DNA of 64,000 nucleotides from Polaribacter sp. (GCA_029245785.1 JAQWOR010000066.1:1-64000), one strand, 5' to 3'; positions 1-9,682 are shown, counted from the first letter of the stretch. Numbers and translations are program-made. Notes: a model not told the origin generated them from the letters alone.

Positions 1-3000
1 TAGGACCTGTCCAAGAATAGGTGTAAGTTCCTGCTCCACCACTTACAGCAATATCAATACTTCCATCATCTGAACCATTACAAGAAATATTAAATCCATT
101 GTGAGATGATAGCGTTCCGGAATCTATGTTTAAAATAGCTGTAGGTTGTGTGATTGTAACTAAAGGTGAAGTACTTGTACAACCATTTTGATCTACGACT
201 TGAACTTGATAATCTCCAGATGGAAGATTGGAAAATGTAGCAGAAAGATTTGTTGTGGTTTGTACAGCTGGATAAGATGATGGTAATGCAGGGCTTCCGA
301 CAACTGTATAGGTATATATAATACCATCTACAGAACCACTGGTAGTAATTTGTGAAATTAAAGCTCCACTTTCTCCATTAAAACAACCATTGTTTTGGGT
401 TGCAATGGCAGTATTGTTTAATATTCTTGGTTCTGAAAGTGTAAAATTAAATGATTTTTGGCAACTGTTTTGGTCACTAACTTGTACAGAATATGTCCCT
501 GCTGTTAACCCGCTAATACCTTCATCATTTTCCGTTCCTGTCGGTATACTTCCGTCTACAGTTGTCCATATATACGAATAAGGACCTATTCCTCCTGACA
601 TTGTGATATCAACACTTCCATCACTAGCTCCATTACAGCTTATGTTTATAGGACTTCCTGTACCCGCATAAAAATTGGAGACACTTGAAGAGGTTAAGGT
701 TACTTCAGCTGGTTCGTTTATATCTATAAATCTAAACATTGGACAGCTTGCCCCATTATTTCCAAGAATCCAAACTTTCACCCTATAAGAATCTACCGGC
801 AAATCAGTATATACTAGGCTTGTTCCTTGTACCGAAAAAGTGGTTATTGGTACGCTTAGAGAGGAGGTGCTTACTATTTCATAATTATAATCTGTAGTAT
901 AATTAGGGATCGTTATTGTTCCATCAGTAAGTCCAAAACAGCTCACATTCTGTGGTAAAGCATCAAAAGTAACCTCTATAGGTTGTGTGAGCTCCTGACT
1001 AATTTGCGTTGGGTTAGATGTACAATTATTTTGATCCGTTACACTGATTGTATATGTGCCTGCGTCTAAAGAAGTGAATGTCCATGTGCCATTTCCATTA
1101 TCTTGTGCTGTAGCATTACTAGGTCCTGTGAGTGTAAAAATATAGCTAGGGGTTCCTCCTGTAACACCAACTGTAATGGCTCCATTTCCTGCATTGAAAC
1201 AAGATAAATTTTGAAAAGAAACCAGTGATAAACTTATTTCTTCAGGTTGTGTAATAACTTGTGTAATGCTATTGGCACAGCTACTTTGATCCGTTATTGT
1301 AATTGTATGGTTACTGGCTTCTAAGTTTCCAATCGTATAATTAGTGCCGCTAATCAACGTAGGTGTAACAATTACACCGGCAACCTTGAAAATATAAGGA
1401 GCTGTGCCTCCTGTTACTGATACAATAACATTTCCATCAGTTCCTGCATTACAAGAAACATCTTGTTTAGAAACAAAACTTGTAGTTAACTCATCTGGCT
1501 GAGTGATTGATGCCTGTGTAATAATAGAACAACTAGCTGCATCAGTAATGGTAAAATTATACGTTCCTGCAGCTAATCCAGAAAAATCAAAAGAACCTCC
1601 ATCAGTAATTCCTGTAAATTGAGCTGCTGTTTCATCAAGTACAATGGCATAAGGAGCTGTTCCTCCTGAGATTGTTCCTGTTATGTTTCCATCGGAATCG
1701 CCAAAGCAAAGCAATAAACTTCCTGTGCTAGAGGCTTGTATTTCATTGGGTTGTGTAATCGTTTCTTGTGTTGTGGTCGTACAACTAGCAGCATCAGTAA
1801 TGGTAAAAGTATATGTCCCTGCACTTAGCCCTGAAAAATCAAAGGCACCTCCATCAGCAATTCCTGTAAATTGAGTTCCTGTTCCATCAAGTGCAATCGT
1901 ATAAGGAGCAGTTCCTCCTGAGATGCTTCCTGTAATATTTCCGTCAGAATCTCCAAAACACGTAAGTGCCTCTCCTAAAATAGCAACTGATAAAGCGGTT
2001 GGTTCAGTAATCGTTTGTGTGATGGTTGTTGTAGCAGTACAATTATTTTGATCGGTAACAGCAATACTATAACTCCCTGCTGACAAGTTTCCAATCGTAA
2101 AATTGTTACCGTTAATCAGCGTAGGCGTAACTGTTATGCCGTCAACCTCAAAAATATAAGGTGCTGTGCCTCCTGTTACTGAGACAACAATATTTCCATC
2201 AGCACCTGCATTACAAGAAACGTCTTGTTTAGAAACAAAACCTGTAGTTAGTTCAGCTGGCTGAGTGATTGATGTCTGTGTAATAATAGAACAACTAGCT
2301 GCATCAATAATGGTAAAATTATACGTTCCTGCACCTAATCCAGAGAAGTCAAAGGCACCTCCATCAGTAATTCCTGTAAATTGAGTTCCTGTTTCATCAA
2401 GTGTAATCGTATAAGGAGCGGTACCTCCTGTGATTGTCCCCGTTATATTTCCATCTGTATTTCCAAAACAAGAAAGCAATTCACCCGAAGGGGTACTTAT
2501 TAATTCTGCTGGTGTACCAATCGTAAATGTTTCAAATTTAGAACAATTATAACTGCTCACATCTAAACCATAAGTTGTTGTTAAAGGCGGGTTTGCTAAT
2601 TTATCGTAATAATATATTTGATAGGTCCCAGCAGGAAGGTTATTAACAGTATAGTTTGTTCCATCCCCTATATCTGTCCAGCTACCTATAGCTTGTGGCG
2701 CCTGTCCATCTGGCACTATATTGATGGCATAACTAGCGCCCCATCCTCCGGTTACGCTCACATTTACTTCTCCATTACTATCTCCAAAACAAATTACATC
2801 AGTAGTTGTATTGACTGTTAATTCCGTTATTGGAGGAGTAGAAACCGTGATTTCTTCTGTTCCTGAACACCCAAAATCATCTGCCCAACTAAACGTATAA
2901 TCTCCTACAGGAATGTCATCTAAAGAGAGATAATATGGAGTCCCTGTAGGGGTAACTGTTCCGGCACGTGTAGTGAATGAAGCGCTACTTCCTGTAAGGG

Positions 3001-3436
3001 TCCAATCATATGGAGGTATCCCATTTTCAAAACGTAAAATGATAACTCCTGAATTGGGGTCTTCTGCACATGCTAATCCTGTAAATATTTCATTAACATA
3101 TAAAGCAACAGGCTCTGAAATGTCATACTCTCCAATTACCTCAGCACCATTAGCATCACTTACAATAACTTTATAGCTTCCTGGCGCTTGACCAGACAAT
3201 ACAAAATAATCTTCATTAGGTAGCAAATTCCAGACTGTTCCGCTCTTTTTAAACCATTGATACGCATACGGCTGCACTCCTCCATCTGCGGACACAGTAA
3301 TACTACCACTACATGAATTTATAATAACACCAGGTATTGTAAGTTGGGCACTTCCTTTAAAACTTACCAATACTCCAAAGGCAACAAATAACATATAAAT
3401 TAAATGCTTTTTTGGGGGGGTAATTGCTTTTTTCAC
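1..3436 (-). CDS. Large SprB-repeat cell-surface adhesin (gliding/T9SS-type), 5' part only; continues beyond the left edge
   Basis: Open minus-strand frame without stop from GTG at 3436 (MKKAITPPKKHLIYMLFVAFGVLVSFKGSAQLTIPGVI...) or ATG at 3394 to base 2. Signal peptide followed by many repeats of type 'VSCNAGxDGxIxVSVTGGTAPYxFxxxG...FxxLxAGxYxxxITDxxxCTxTxxxxITQP'. Absent from the ORF track because no stop lies inside the window. Confidence 0.88.
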   Translation of the reverse strand, partial: MKKAITPPKKHLIYMLFVAFGVLVSFKGSAQLTIPGVIINSCSGSITVSADGGVQPYAYQWFKKSGTVWNLLPNEDYFVLSGQAPGSYKVIVSDANGAEVIGEYDISEPVALYVNEIFTGLACAEDPNSGVIILRFENGIPPYDWTLTGSSASFTTRAGTVTPTGTPYYLSLDDIPVGDYTFSWADDFGCSGTEEITVSTPPITELTVNTTTDVICFGDSNGEVNVSVTGGWGASYAINIVPDGQAPQAIGSWTDIGDGTNYTVNNLPAGTYQIYYYDKLANPPLTTTYGLDVSSYNCSKFETFTIGTPAELISTPSGELLSCFGNTDGNITGTITGGTAPYTITLDETGTQFTGITDGGAFDFSGLGAGTYNFTIIDAASCSIITQTSITQPAELTTGFVSKQDVSCNAGADGNIVVSVTGGTAPYIFEVDGITVTPTLINGNNFTIGNLSAGSYSIAVTDQNNCTATTTITQTITEPTALSVAILGEALTCFGDSDGNITGSISGGTAPYTIALDGTGTQFTGIADGGAFDFSGLSAGTYTFTITDAASCTTTTQETITQPNEIQASSTGSLLLCFGDSDGNITGTISGGTAPYAIVLDETAAQFTGITDGGSFDFSGLAAGTYNFTITDAASCSIITQASITQPDELTTSFVSKQDVSCNAGTDGNVIVSVTGGTAPYIFKVAGVIVTPTLISGTNYTIGNLEASNHTITITDQSSCANSITQVITQPEEISLSLVSFQNLSCFNAGNGAITVGVTGGTPSYIFTLTGPSNATAQDNGNGTWTFTSLDAGTYTISVTDQNNCTSNPTQISQELTQPIEVTFDALPQNVSCFGLTDGTITIPNYTTDYNYEIVSTSSLSVPITTFSVQGTSLVYTDLPVDSYRVKVWILGNNGASCPMFRFIDINEPAEVTLTSSSVSNFYAGTGSPINISCNGASDGSVDITMSGGIGPYSYIWTTVDGSIPTGTENDEGISGLTAGTYSVQVSDQNSCQKSFNFTLSEPRILNNTAIATQNNGCFNGESGALISQITTSGSVDGIIYTYTVVGSPALPSSYPAVQTTTNLSATFSNLPSGDYQVQVVDQNGCTSTSPLVTITQPTAILNIDSGTLSSHNGFNISCNGSDDGSIDIAVSGGAGTYTYSWTGP

Positions 3437-3548
3437 ATTTTGGGGGGATTCAAATTGTTTTTTTACAATAAATTTTATTTATAAACCTTTAAACTGTTTT
3501 TTTTGAAATTTATTTCAACACTATTTTATTAATTTTCTAACAGCACTC

Positions 3549-3659
3549 ATGTCTAATGAATTAGGGGTGTTAATTTCAATAATTGCAGCTATCGCATTTT
3601 TCTCTTCTCTATTATTCGTAAAAGTGCAGTATTACAAAATAAGCGAAAATAAAGACTAA
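3549..3659 (+). CDS. Putative small single-pass membrane protein (36 aa)
   Basis: ATG..TAA encodes MSNELGVLISIIAAIAFFSSLLFVKVQYYKISENKD: one hydrophobic segment with a polar C-terminus, in the divergent intergenic region upstream of the adhesin. Confidence 0.4.
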   Translation: MSNELGVLISIIAAIAFFSSLLFVKVQYYKISENKD

Positions 3660-3867
3660 AAACAACTTCAGAGTGTGTTTTTTTATATATTTAGGCTTCA
3701 TTTTAAACCCTTCTTTTTTCATGGAGGGACAACGGTCTCTTTTCGTTCTTTTGAGACCATCATATTTCTTTCGAGAAAACACCTTACAGATTTATTAGTT
3801 CTTTCCGATAACAAAGGGCACAGCTGAGTAGTGCTTGCCCAAAAAGAAGCAAAGACATAGCATATGC

Positions 3868-4926
3868 CTATTTATTGACCGCTACAAACCTTTTGATATC
3901 AATTTCTGAATCCAGCGCTTCTCCTTTTTCTAAATGATTGAACAGGTTTTTAGCAACCGTTGGCGCAATCATGACGCCTCGTGTTCCCAAACCATTTAAA
4001 ACGGCTAATTGTGGGTGTTTTGGATGCACACCAACCAAAGGTCTTCTGCCTGCAACTGTGGGTCTTATCCCTGCAGATTGAGAAACAATAGTATACGGAA
4101 CATTAATTACTTTCTTTAGCTTTTCAACCAACTCTTCTTTTCCCTCTTCAGAGGGATCTGAGGTTTTGTCGGTCCAATTAAAGGTAGCTCCAACTTTATA
4201 TAAATTATCTCCCAAAGGCAATACAAATACGGTCGATTTTAATAAAAAATCAATATTTAATTCTGGTGCATGGATGGTGATTAATTCTCCTTTTGCTTCA
4301 TTTAAAGGCAAGTTCTTAAAATAGGGGTTTTCTTTAATTCCAAAACCTTCACAAAAAACAATTCTTGACGCTTTAATATCTTTGTATTGTACCAATTCTT
4401 CATCAAGATTTACTTGTTGGTGTTCAAAATTTTCGAATCGGATTAATTGGTTGTCTTCAAGATGACTTCTATACGATTCTACTAGTTCTTTCGTATCAAT
4501 TCTACCTGTTCCATTTACATCCCCAAAACTAAAATCAGCGATAACTCCATGGTACGATTGAGTATCTAATTTAGGGTTTAAATACTCTATGAGTTTTGGT
4601 TTGTCACAAGCCTCAAACCACGTGTTTTGATCTTCAATAGATTTAAAAGCTTTTTTGATTATAAACTTCTCATCAATGATTATGTTTAGTTTTTCTTCAA
4701 TACTTTTATAAAAAGGAAGCGCCATCTTTAATTGTTCATGAGCGTTCCAAACAGGTGTAAAGCGTTTTAAAATGACAGGGTTATAGACACCTCCAGCAAC
4801 CAACGAAGAGGTTTGAGAGTCATCTTCAAAAACCATAAATGTTTTTTTATGCGCTTGTAATTCTTCTACAAAAGCGAGCCCTGCTAATCCTAAGCCTACA
4901 ACAATATAATCTACTTCTTTTTGCAT
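3868..4926 (-). CDS. NAD(P)/FAD-dependent oxidoreductase (DAO family)
   Basis: N-terminal dinucleotide-binding motif 'DYIVVGLGLAGLAFVEEL'; C-terminal 'SAGIRPTVAGRRPLVG...NGLGTRGVMIAP' typical of the DAO fold. Confidence 0.85.
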   Translation of the reverse strand: MQKEVDYIVVGLGLAGLAFVEELQAHKKTFMVFEDDSQTSSLVAGGVYNPVILKRFTPVWNAHEQLKMALPFYKSIEEKLNIIIDEKFIIKKAFKSIEDQNTWFEACDKPKLIEYLNPKLDTQSYHGVIADFSFGDVNGTGRIDTKELVESYRSHLEDNQLIRFENFEHQQVNLDEELVQYKDIKASRIVFCEGFGIKENPYFKNLPLNEAKGELITIHAPELNIDFLLKSTVFVLPLGDNLYKVGATFNWTDKTSDPSEEGKEELVEKLKKVINVPYTIVSQSAGIRPTVAGRRPLVGVHPKHPQLAVLNGLGTRGVMIAPTVAKNLFNHLEKGEALDSEIDIKRFVAVNK

Positions 4927-5015
4927 GGGGTAAATTTACAATTTTATCTACTAGAACGGTATTGTATTCCTTGAAAAACAATTCCTATATCCATTTTTAG
5001 TAATATAGACGATCA

Positions 5016-5042
5016 GACACCCTGAACTTGTTTCAGGGTCTA
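5016..5042. repeat. Palindromic intergenic element containing CCCTGAACTTGTTTCAGGG
   Basis: gacaccctgaacttgtttcagggtcta; imperfect palindrome sharing its core with 5074-5098 and 36295-36311. Confidence 0.6.
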
Positions 5043-5073
5043 TCTAATGCCTAACTGATTTGTTTAAAATAAG

Positions 5074-5098
5074 ATTCTGAAACAAGTTCAGAATGACC
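5074..5098. repeat. Palindromic intergenic element containing ATTCTGAAACAAGTTCAGAAT
   Basis: attctgaaacaagttcagaatgacc; inverted relative to the neighbouring element. Confidence 0.6.
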
Positions 5099-5122
5099 GT
5101 ATTTTTTTTGAAAAAAAGGCAT

Positions 5123-5160
5123 AAAAAAAACGTTCCAAGAGACCTGGAACGTTTTTTTTT
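5123..5160. terminator. Intrinsic terminator downstream of gldN (bidirectional-looking)
   Basis: AAAAAAAACGTTCCA-agagacc-TGGAACGTTTTTTTTT stem-loop flanked by A and T tracts. Confidence 0.8.
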
Positions 5161-5177
5161 AATATTTGTATCGAAAC

Positions 5178-6035
5178 TTAGTAGTTCCACATATCCATTT
5201 CTCTGTTTCGAATGCGTTCTTTAATTTTATCTGCCTCTAACAACTGAAACAGTGCATTTCCTCTTATGTAGTCAGAAATTTTTCGATTTCCATAAATATT
5301 TTCTACTCTAGTAATCGTTGCAGAAAAACGTCTCGCATTTAACAAATGATCATACGATATAGGGTGCGATGCATTTTCAGGATTGAATACTTTTACATTG
5401 TGTAAAACCTCTCTTGCAGATGGATAAAATATCCAAAACAGCGGATACAGTTCTTCATCATCAATTTCTGCAACTCCTAAGGTTTGTACATCTGGTCCCA
5501 TGGGTGCAAGTGCCAATAATCTGTATTTTAATTCTCCTTGGCGTTTGTCAAAATACCACATCCCTTTGATTTGGTATCCAGAAATATCTTGCGACTTGAT
5601 GCTAAATGTATCTATATTATCTCCATCATTACGAATATTAAGCAGCTTTCCCGCGATTTCTTGACGCGTAATTTTGGAACTAAAAAAAGAATTTTCATAG
5701 GCCTCTTTAATCCCTCCTGTTTTAAGCCCTTTTAACAAGGTATCAAACAAAGACCGTCTGTTGCTAGAAATACTTGTGGTATCAATAGGGAAATAATATG
5801 GAAGGTTTATTTTTTGATTTAAATCTATAAATTCCCATACAACATACGAATATAAAACATCTCTATCATCAATATACCCATAAGGCAAAGGTTTGTCATT
5901 GTCAGCAATAACTTGTTCTGATGTTTTTTTACCTATTGTTTCAACGCTTGTGGCGTTTAATAGGTTTACTTGCGCATGCACAACCCCTGAAAACATCAAT
6001 GCTAAAAAAACAATATAAAAATACTTACTGTTCAT
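5178..6035 (-). CDS. gldN: Gliding motility / T9SS protein GldN (PorN)
   Basis: 285 aa with signal peptide; 'PLPYGYIDDRDVLYSYVVWEFIDLNQKINLPYYFP', follows gldK-L-M. Confidence 0.93.
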   Translation of the reverse strand: MNSKYFYIVFLALMFSGVVHAQVNLLNATSVETIGKKTSEQVIADNDKPLPYGYIDDRDVLYSYVVWEFIDLNQKINLPYYFPIDTTSISSNRRSLFDTLLKGLKTGGIKEAYENSFFSSKITRQEIAGKLLNIRNDGDNIDTFSIKSQDISGYQIKGMWYFDKRQGELKYRLLALAPMGPDVQTLGVAEIDDEELYPLFWIFYPSAREVLHNVKVFNPENASHPISYDHLLNARRFSATITRVENIYGNRKISDYIRGNALFQLLEADKIKERIRNREMDMWNY

Positions 6036-6052
6036 ACTCGCTTATTTACTAA

Positions 6053-7594
6053 TTAATTGGTGATCTCAATATTTACAGGTAATACTTTTTTCAATTTATA
6101 TGAAGAATTCCCAGCAATGGTTGCTTCAATATCAAAAATGGTAATTACATCTCCCCTTCTAGCTTTTGCCAATACCTTTTTAGCCTGCGCATTAAATTTG
6201 GTGCCTTTTACAACAACTGTTAATTGATTTGGCACCTTTACTTTAAAACTACTTACGTTTAATTTTAAATCAAATACAAAGTCTGGCAATCCAGCACCTA
6301 CCTTAACTCTTGCTACACTATTTTTTGGCATTCTAACAATTCCGAATTGCCCTCTGGCTGTACCCATTGCTGCAGGAATGTCTTTTACTCTAAATGGCAC
6401 TTCAGATTTAACTGGAGTTCCATTGTCTAATGTTGCTCTTACAATAACATTTACGTTGTCTGCCTTTCCTGGCATCAAGGTGTATTTACTTCCTCTTCCT
6501 TTCATTACCCCGCTTGAAGAAGTTGCCTTTAAATTCGTGTCTGAAACCCCTGGTAATGACACCGAAATAGGGTTTTCAATTCCACGATATACGACATTCA
6601 TCCTATCTGCAGAAACAATTGCTCTATTTGGCTGAGGAATCACAGAATAGGTATTGCTAAAGGGTACTGGAATCTCTTTATTATCTTCCATAAAAAAGAT
6701 CGTCCCTTCAATATTTTTATCGCCAACAGCTCTCGATGCAGAAAAATCTAACACCACTTCGCCATCTTTGAAATTATCATATTCCTTACCATTTAGAATC
6801 ACTTTACTTGGTTCTAAGGTCTTATCATAACGTCCTAAAACAACACTTCCTACTACTTTTTCTCCAGGGTAATAAGCGTTTTTCTTAAGGTTAACAATCC
6901 CTTTGTAATTGGTCATTGACACCTCTGATTCTAGCTGACCTCCTAACAAAGAAGTTAGTATTTCGTTTTCAGTATTTTTAATCTTCGATTGAATCTGAGT
7001 CAAATTAGTTACTGAAGCAACCAAAGGAAATCCTTTGTAATGAGCATCCAACCATTTCACTATAATACCATCTTTATTGGGCTTGTCTTCTGTATTGAAT
7101 CTTCTTGATACCGTCAATTTCAACTTTTGATGCCCTGCTCCTAAAGCATTCACAACTCCTGTTCTATAGTTGCTTATGTTATTCATAAACGCCTCACCTT
7201 CTTTTGAATAACGATCTCCTTTAAAAAAGTATGCATCCAGAAAAGCGGTTTTATCCATAGATTCGTAAGCTGTTTTATCCGCTACCTCTGCCGTCATTGC
7301 CGTTTTTAAGTCTTCTAAATAACTAGTGAACTCTGAAGATAATTTTTCAATAACAAGCGCCTTGTCATTTAAAGGTTTGTATTTCGCTTCTTGATCTTGT
7401 GCTTTGGTCGCTAAACCAGCGTAAGCCAATGTGTTTTTTTCTGTTGTTGACATATTACTTGTTGTCAACTCTTCATTCATATACCCAAATGCAGACAATA
7501 CTTCTTTACTCATATTCATTGCCAACATAGCAATAAACACAAGGTACATTAGGTTGATCATTTTCTGTCTTGGAGACATTTTTCCTCCTGCCAT
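6053..7594 (-). CDS. gldM: Gliding motility / T9SS protein GldM (PorM)
   Basis: 513 aa; 'MAGGKMSPRQKMINLMYLVFIAMLAMNMSKEVLSAFG' N-terminus. Confidence 0.95.
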   Translation of the reverse strand: MAGGKMSPRQKMINLMYLVFIAMLAMNMSKEVLSAFGYMNEELTTSNMSTTEKNTLAYAGLATKAQDQEAKYKPLNDKALVIEKLSSEFTSYLEDLKTAMTAEVADKTAYESMDKTAFLDAYFFKGDRYSKEGEAFMNNISNYRTGVVNALGAGHQKLKLTVSRRFNTEDKPNKDGIIVKWLDAHYKGFPLVASVTNLTQIQSKIKNTENEILTSLLGGQLESEVSMTNYKGIVNLKKNAYYPGEKVVGSVVLGRYDKTLEPSKVILNGKEYDNFKDGEVVLDFSASRAVGDKNIEGTIFFMEDNKEIPVPFSNTYSVIPQPNRAIVSADRMNVVYRGIENPISVSLPGVSDTNLKATSSSGVMKGRGSKYTLMPGKADNVNVIVRATLDNGTPVKSEVPFRVKDIPAAMGTARGQFGIVRMPKNSVARVKVGAGLPDFVFDLKLNVSSFKVKVPNQLTVVVKGTKFNAQAKKVLAKARRGDVITIFDIEATIAGNSSYKLKKVLPVNIEITN

Positions 7595-7622
7595 ATCTAA
7601 TTAGTTTTTAATATTATATACA

Positions 7623-8258
7623 CTAATTACTTTTCGTTGACATTGCAGACAACATTCCACCATAAACTCCATTTAATGAAGCTAAATTTTCAGCTAAGGA
7701 TTCCATTTGCGATTTTATTTTATCTGTGCTTTCCGCTAACGAGCTATTCAATGCTGCTTGTTTGCTTGCGTTTTCCATTTGAGCTTGATACAAACCGTTT
7801 AAGGACTCCATTTGTACCGCCGCCAAAGACATTTGATCATTGTACTTATTGGTCGCTGAAATAGTTTCTGAAGCAGCTGACAAACCTTCTGCAGCACCAG
7901 AAAAATCTTTGATACTTCTTCCTAAACTCGAAATCAATTCTGTATCTACCTGTGCTTCCTGCAATAAATTGTCTAGTTTTTGAGACAACATTCCTTGTGC
8001 TCCTATAGTCACTTCTCCATCTTCGTTTCCTAATTCTGGGTACACTTTGGTCCAATCTAAATCTTCATCTATAGGTTCATGTGCAGAGATTGCAAACACA
8101 ATTGCTTCTACAACCAATCCAATGGTTAACATAACACCTCCTGTAATAGGCCCAAAAGAAAAGTGTTGAATCTTAAACAACGCTCCTACAATAACAATGG
8201 CAGCACCCCAGCCATATACCATGTTCATAATTTTTTTACTTTTCATTGATCCTGCCAT
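7623..8258 (-). CDS. gldL: Gliding motility / T9SS protein GldL (PorL)
   Basis: 211 aa; 'KSKKIMNMVYGWGAAIVIVGALFKIQHF..G..MLTIGLVVEAIVFAISAHEP'. Confidence 0.95.
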   Translation of the reverse strand: MAGSMKSKKIMNMVYGWGAAIVIVGALFKIQHFSFGPITGGVMLTIGLVVEAIVFAISAHEPIDEDLDWTKVYPELGNEDGEVTIGAQGMLSQKLDNLLQEAQVDTELISSLGRSIKDFSGAAEGLSAASETISATNKYNDQMSLAAVQMESLNGLYQAQMENASKQAALNSSLAESTDKIKSQMESLAENLASLNGVYGGMLSAMSTKSN

Positions 8259-8288
8259 ACATTTTTTTTAAAGTTAGTTTTTGATTTA

Positions 8289-9652
8289 TTATTTCGCTCC
8301 TATTTTACCTAAGTGACTTTGCACGGTTCTAAAACCGATATAGCTTCTTGCGGTATCTCCATATTCATAGTCTCTAGAACTTACTTCTAAAAAGTAAGCC
8401 ACATCTTTCCATGATCCTCCACGAATAATTTTTCTTTTATTTGCTCTATCCTCTACATTTGGGTTCATTGTAGCCCCTTTATAGTAAGAAGATACATTGT
8501 AAGCTGTATTTGTCCATTCAGAAACATTTCCTGCCATGTTGTACAAGCCATAATCATTGGCATTGAACGATTTTGCTTCTACGGTATACAGAGCTCCATC
8601 AACGGCATAATCTCCTCTTACAGGCTTAAAGTTTGCCAAAAAGCAACCTCTGTCAGTTACCATACTTGGCCCTCCCCAAGGGTATTTTCCAAAATCTAAT
8701 CCACCACGTGCTGCGTATTCCCATTCTGCTTCTGTTGGAAGTCTAAAATTTGACACTTGAGCAGTATTTTTCTTCCCTCTTAAGTAGTCATTTTTATATT
8801 TTGTTCTCCAATTACAAAAAGCTTCTGCTTGGTACCAACTCACCCCAACAACTGGGTACTCTCCGTAGGCTTTGTGATAAAAATAATCTTGATGCATGGG
8901 GTCATTATAAGAATAATTAAAGTCTTTTATCCAAACTGTTGTATCTGGATACACATTGACATCTTCCGTTCTTAAAAAGTCTTTTCTACCGCTACCTTTT
9001 TTGATAGCAGCAGCATCTATCCAAGAGTATTTATAATTTAATAATTTGGTATTGATGATTGTTCTTCCGTTTACAGCATCTTCTCTTTTGATATAAATCG
9101 TATCAACCATAACCTCTACATAGTCTTTATCTGGATAGTCATTTCTATCCCAAATAATATCCACATCCCAATTCAAAGGTTTTACAGAGTCAAAATTATA
9201 GTAATTATCGATCATGTACTGCTGGTACGGGGTTGCATTTACGGTATCATTTACAAAAGCAAAATCATTAATCCCCCCAGTTAAGGGTGCTCCAGTGCTA
9301 GGGTCTGATCCTCCAAGAAGAGCCACTTCTTCTGCCTTTATTGCCAAGTGAGTTCTACAATAGAATCTCTAACCCAATGCACAAATTGCTTATAACTGCT
9401 ATTTGTGATTTCTGTTTCATCCATATAATAAGGACGAACCGTTACTGTTCTTGTGGGTGCACTAAGGTTTCCTACCACATCTTCATCTTGTTTTCCCATA
9501 GTAAAGGAACCTCCAGGAATCAATGTCATACCCAATGGTTTTTCTGAAAACCATTTTCTTTTATATTTAACCCCTGTCAACTCGCCTCTATCATTAGAGC
9601 CACAGCTATACATCAGGGTTATTATCAGTGCAAATAATGCTACTTTTTTCAT
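8289..9652 (-). pseudogene. gldK: Gliding motility / T9SS lipoprotein GldK (PorK), interrupted by an apparent -1 nt frameshift near 9355/9356
   Basis: ORF 9338-9652 (lipoprotein signal, '..GMTLIPGGSFTMGKQDED..ETEITNSSYKQFVHWVRDSIVE') and ORF 8289-9347 (FGE-sulfatase-like 'FRLPTEAEWEYAARGG..GNVSEWTN..RGGSWKD') are adjacent parts of one protein in different frames. Adding one A restores 'WVRDSIVRTHLAIKAEEVALLGG'. Confidence 0.9.
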
Positions 9653-9682
9653 TTTTTATTATGCTTTCCTAAAACTGCCCGT

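Noticed and set aside
1250-2490. Regular DNA repeats that might suggest a CRISPR or tandem array
   Set aside because: Period is ~252 bp, in frame and coding for SprB-type repeats; no short direct repeats with unique spacers.
390-3176. Plus-strand ORFs 390-581, 1683-1874, 2618-2821 and 2973-3176
   Set aside because: Antisense shadows of the continuous minus-strand SprB-repeat ORF; no coherent protein features.
9338-9375. Programmed ribosomal frameshift in gldK
   Set aside because: No slippery heptamer or conserved stimulatory structure recognised; a one-base indel or sequencing error is simpler.
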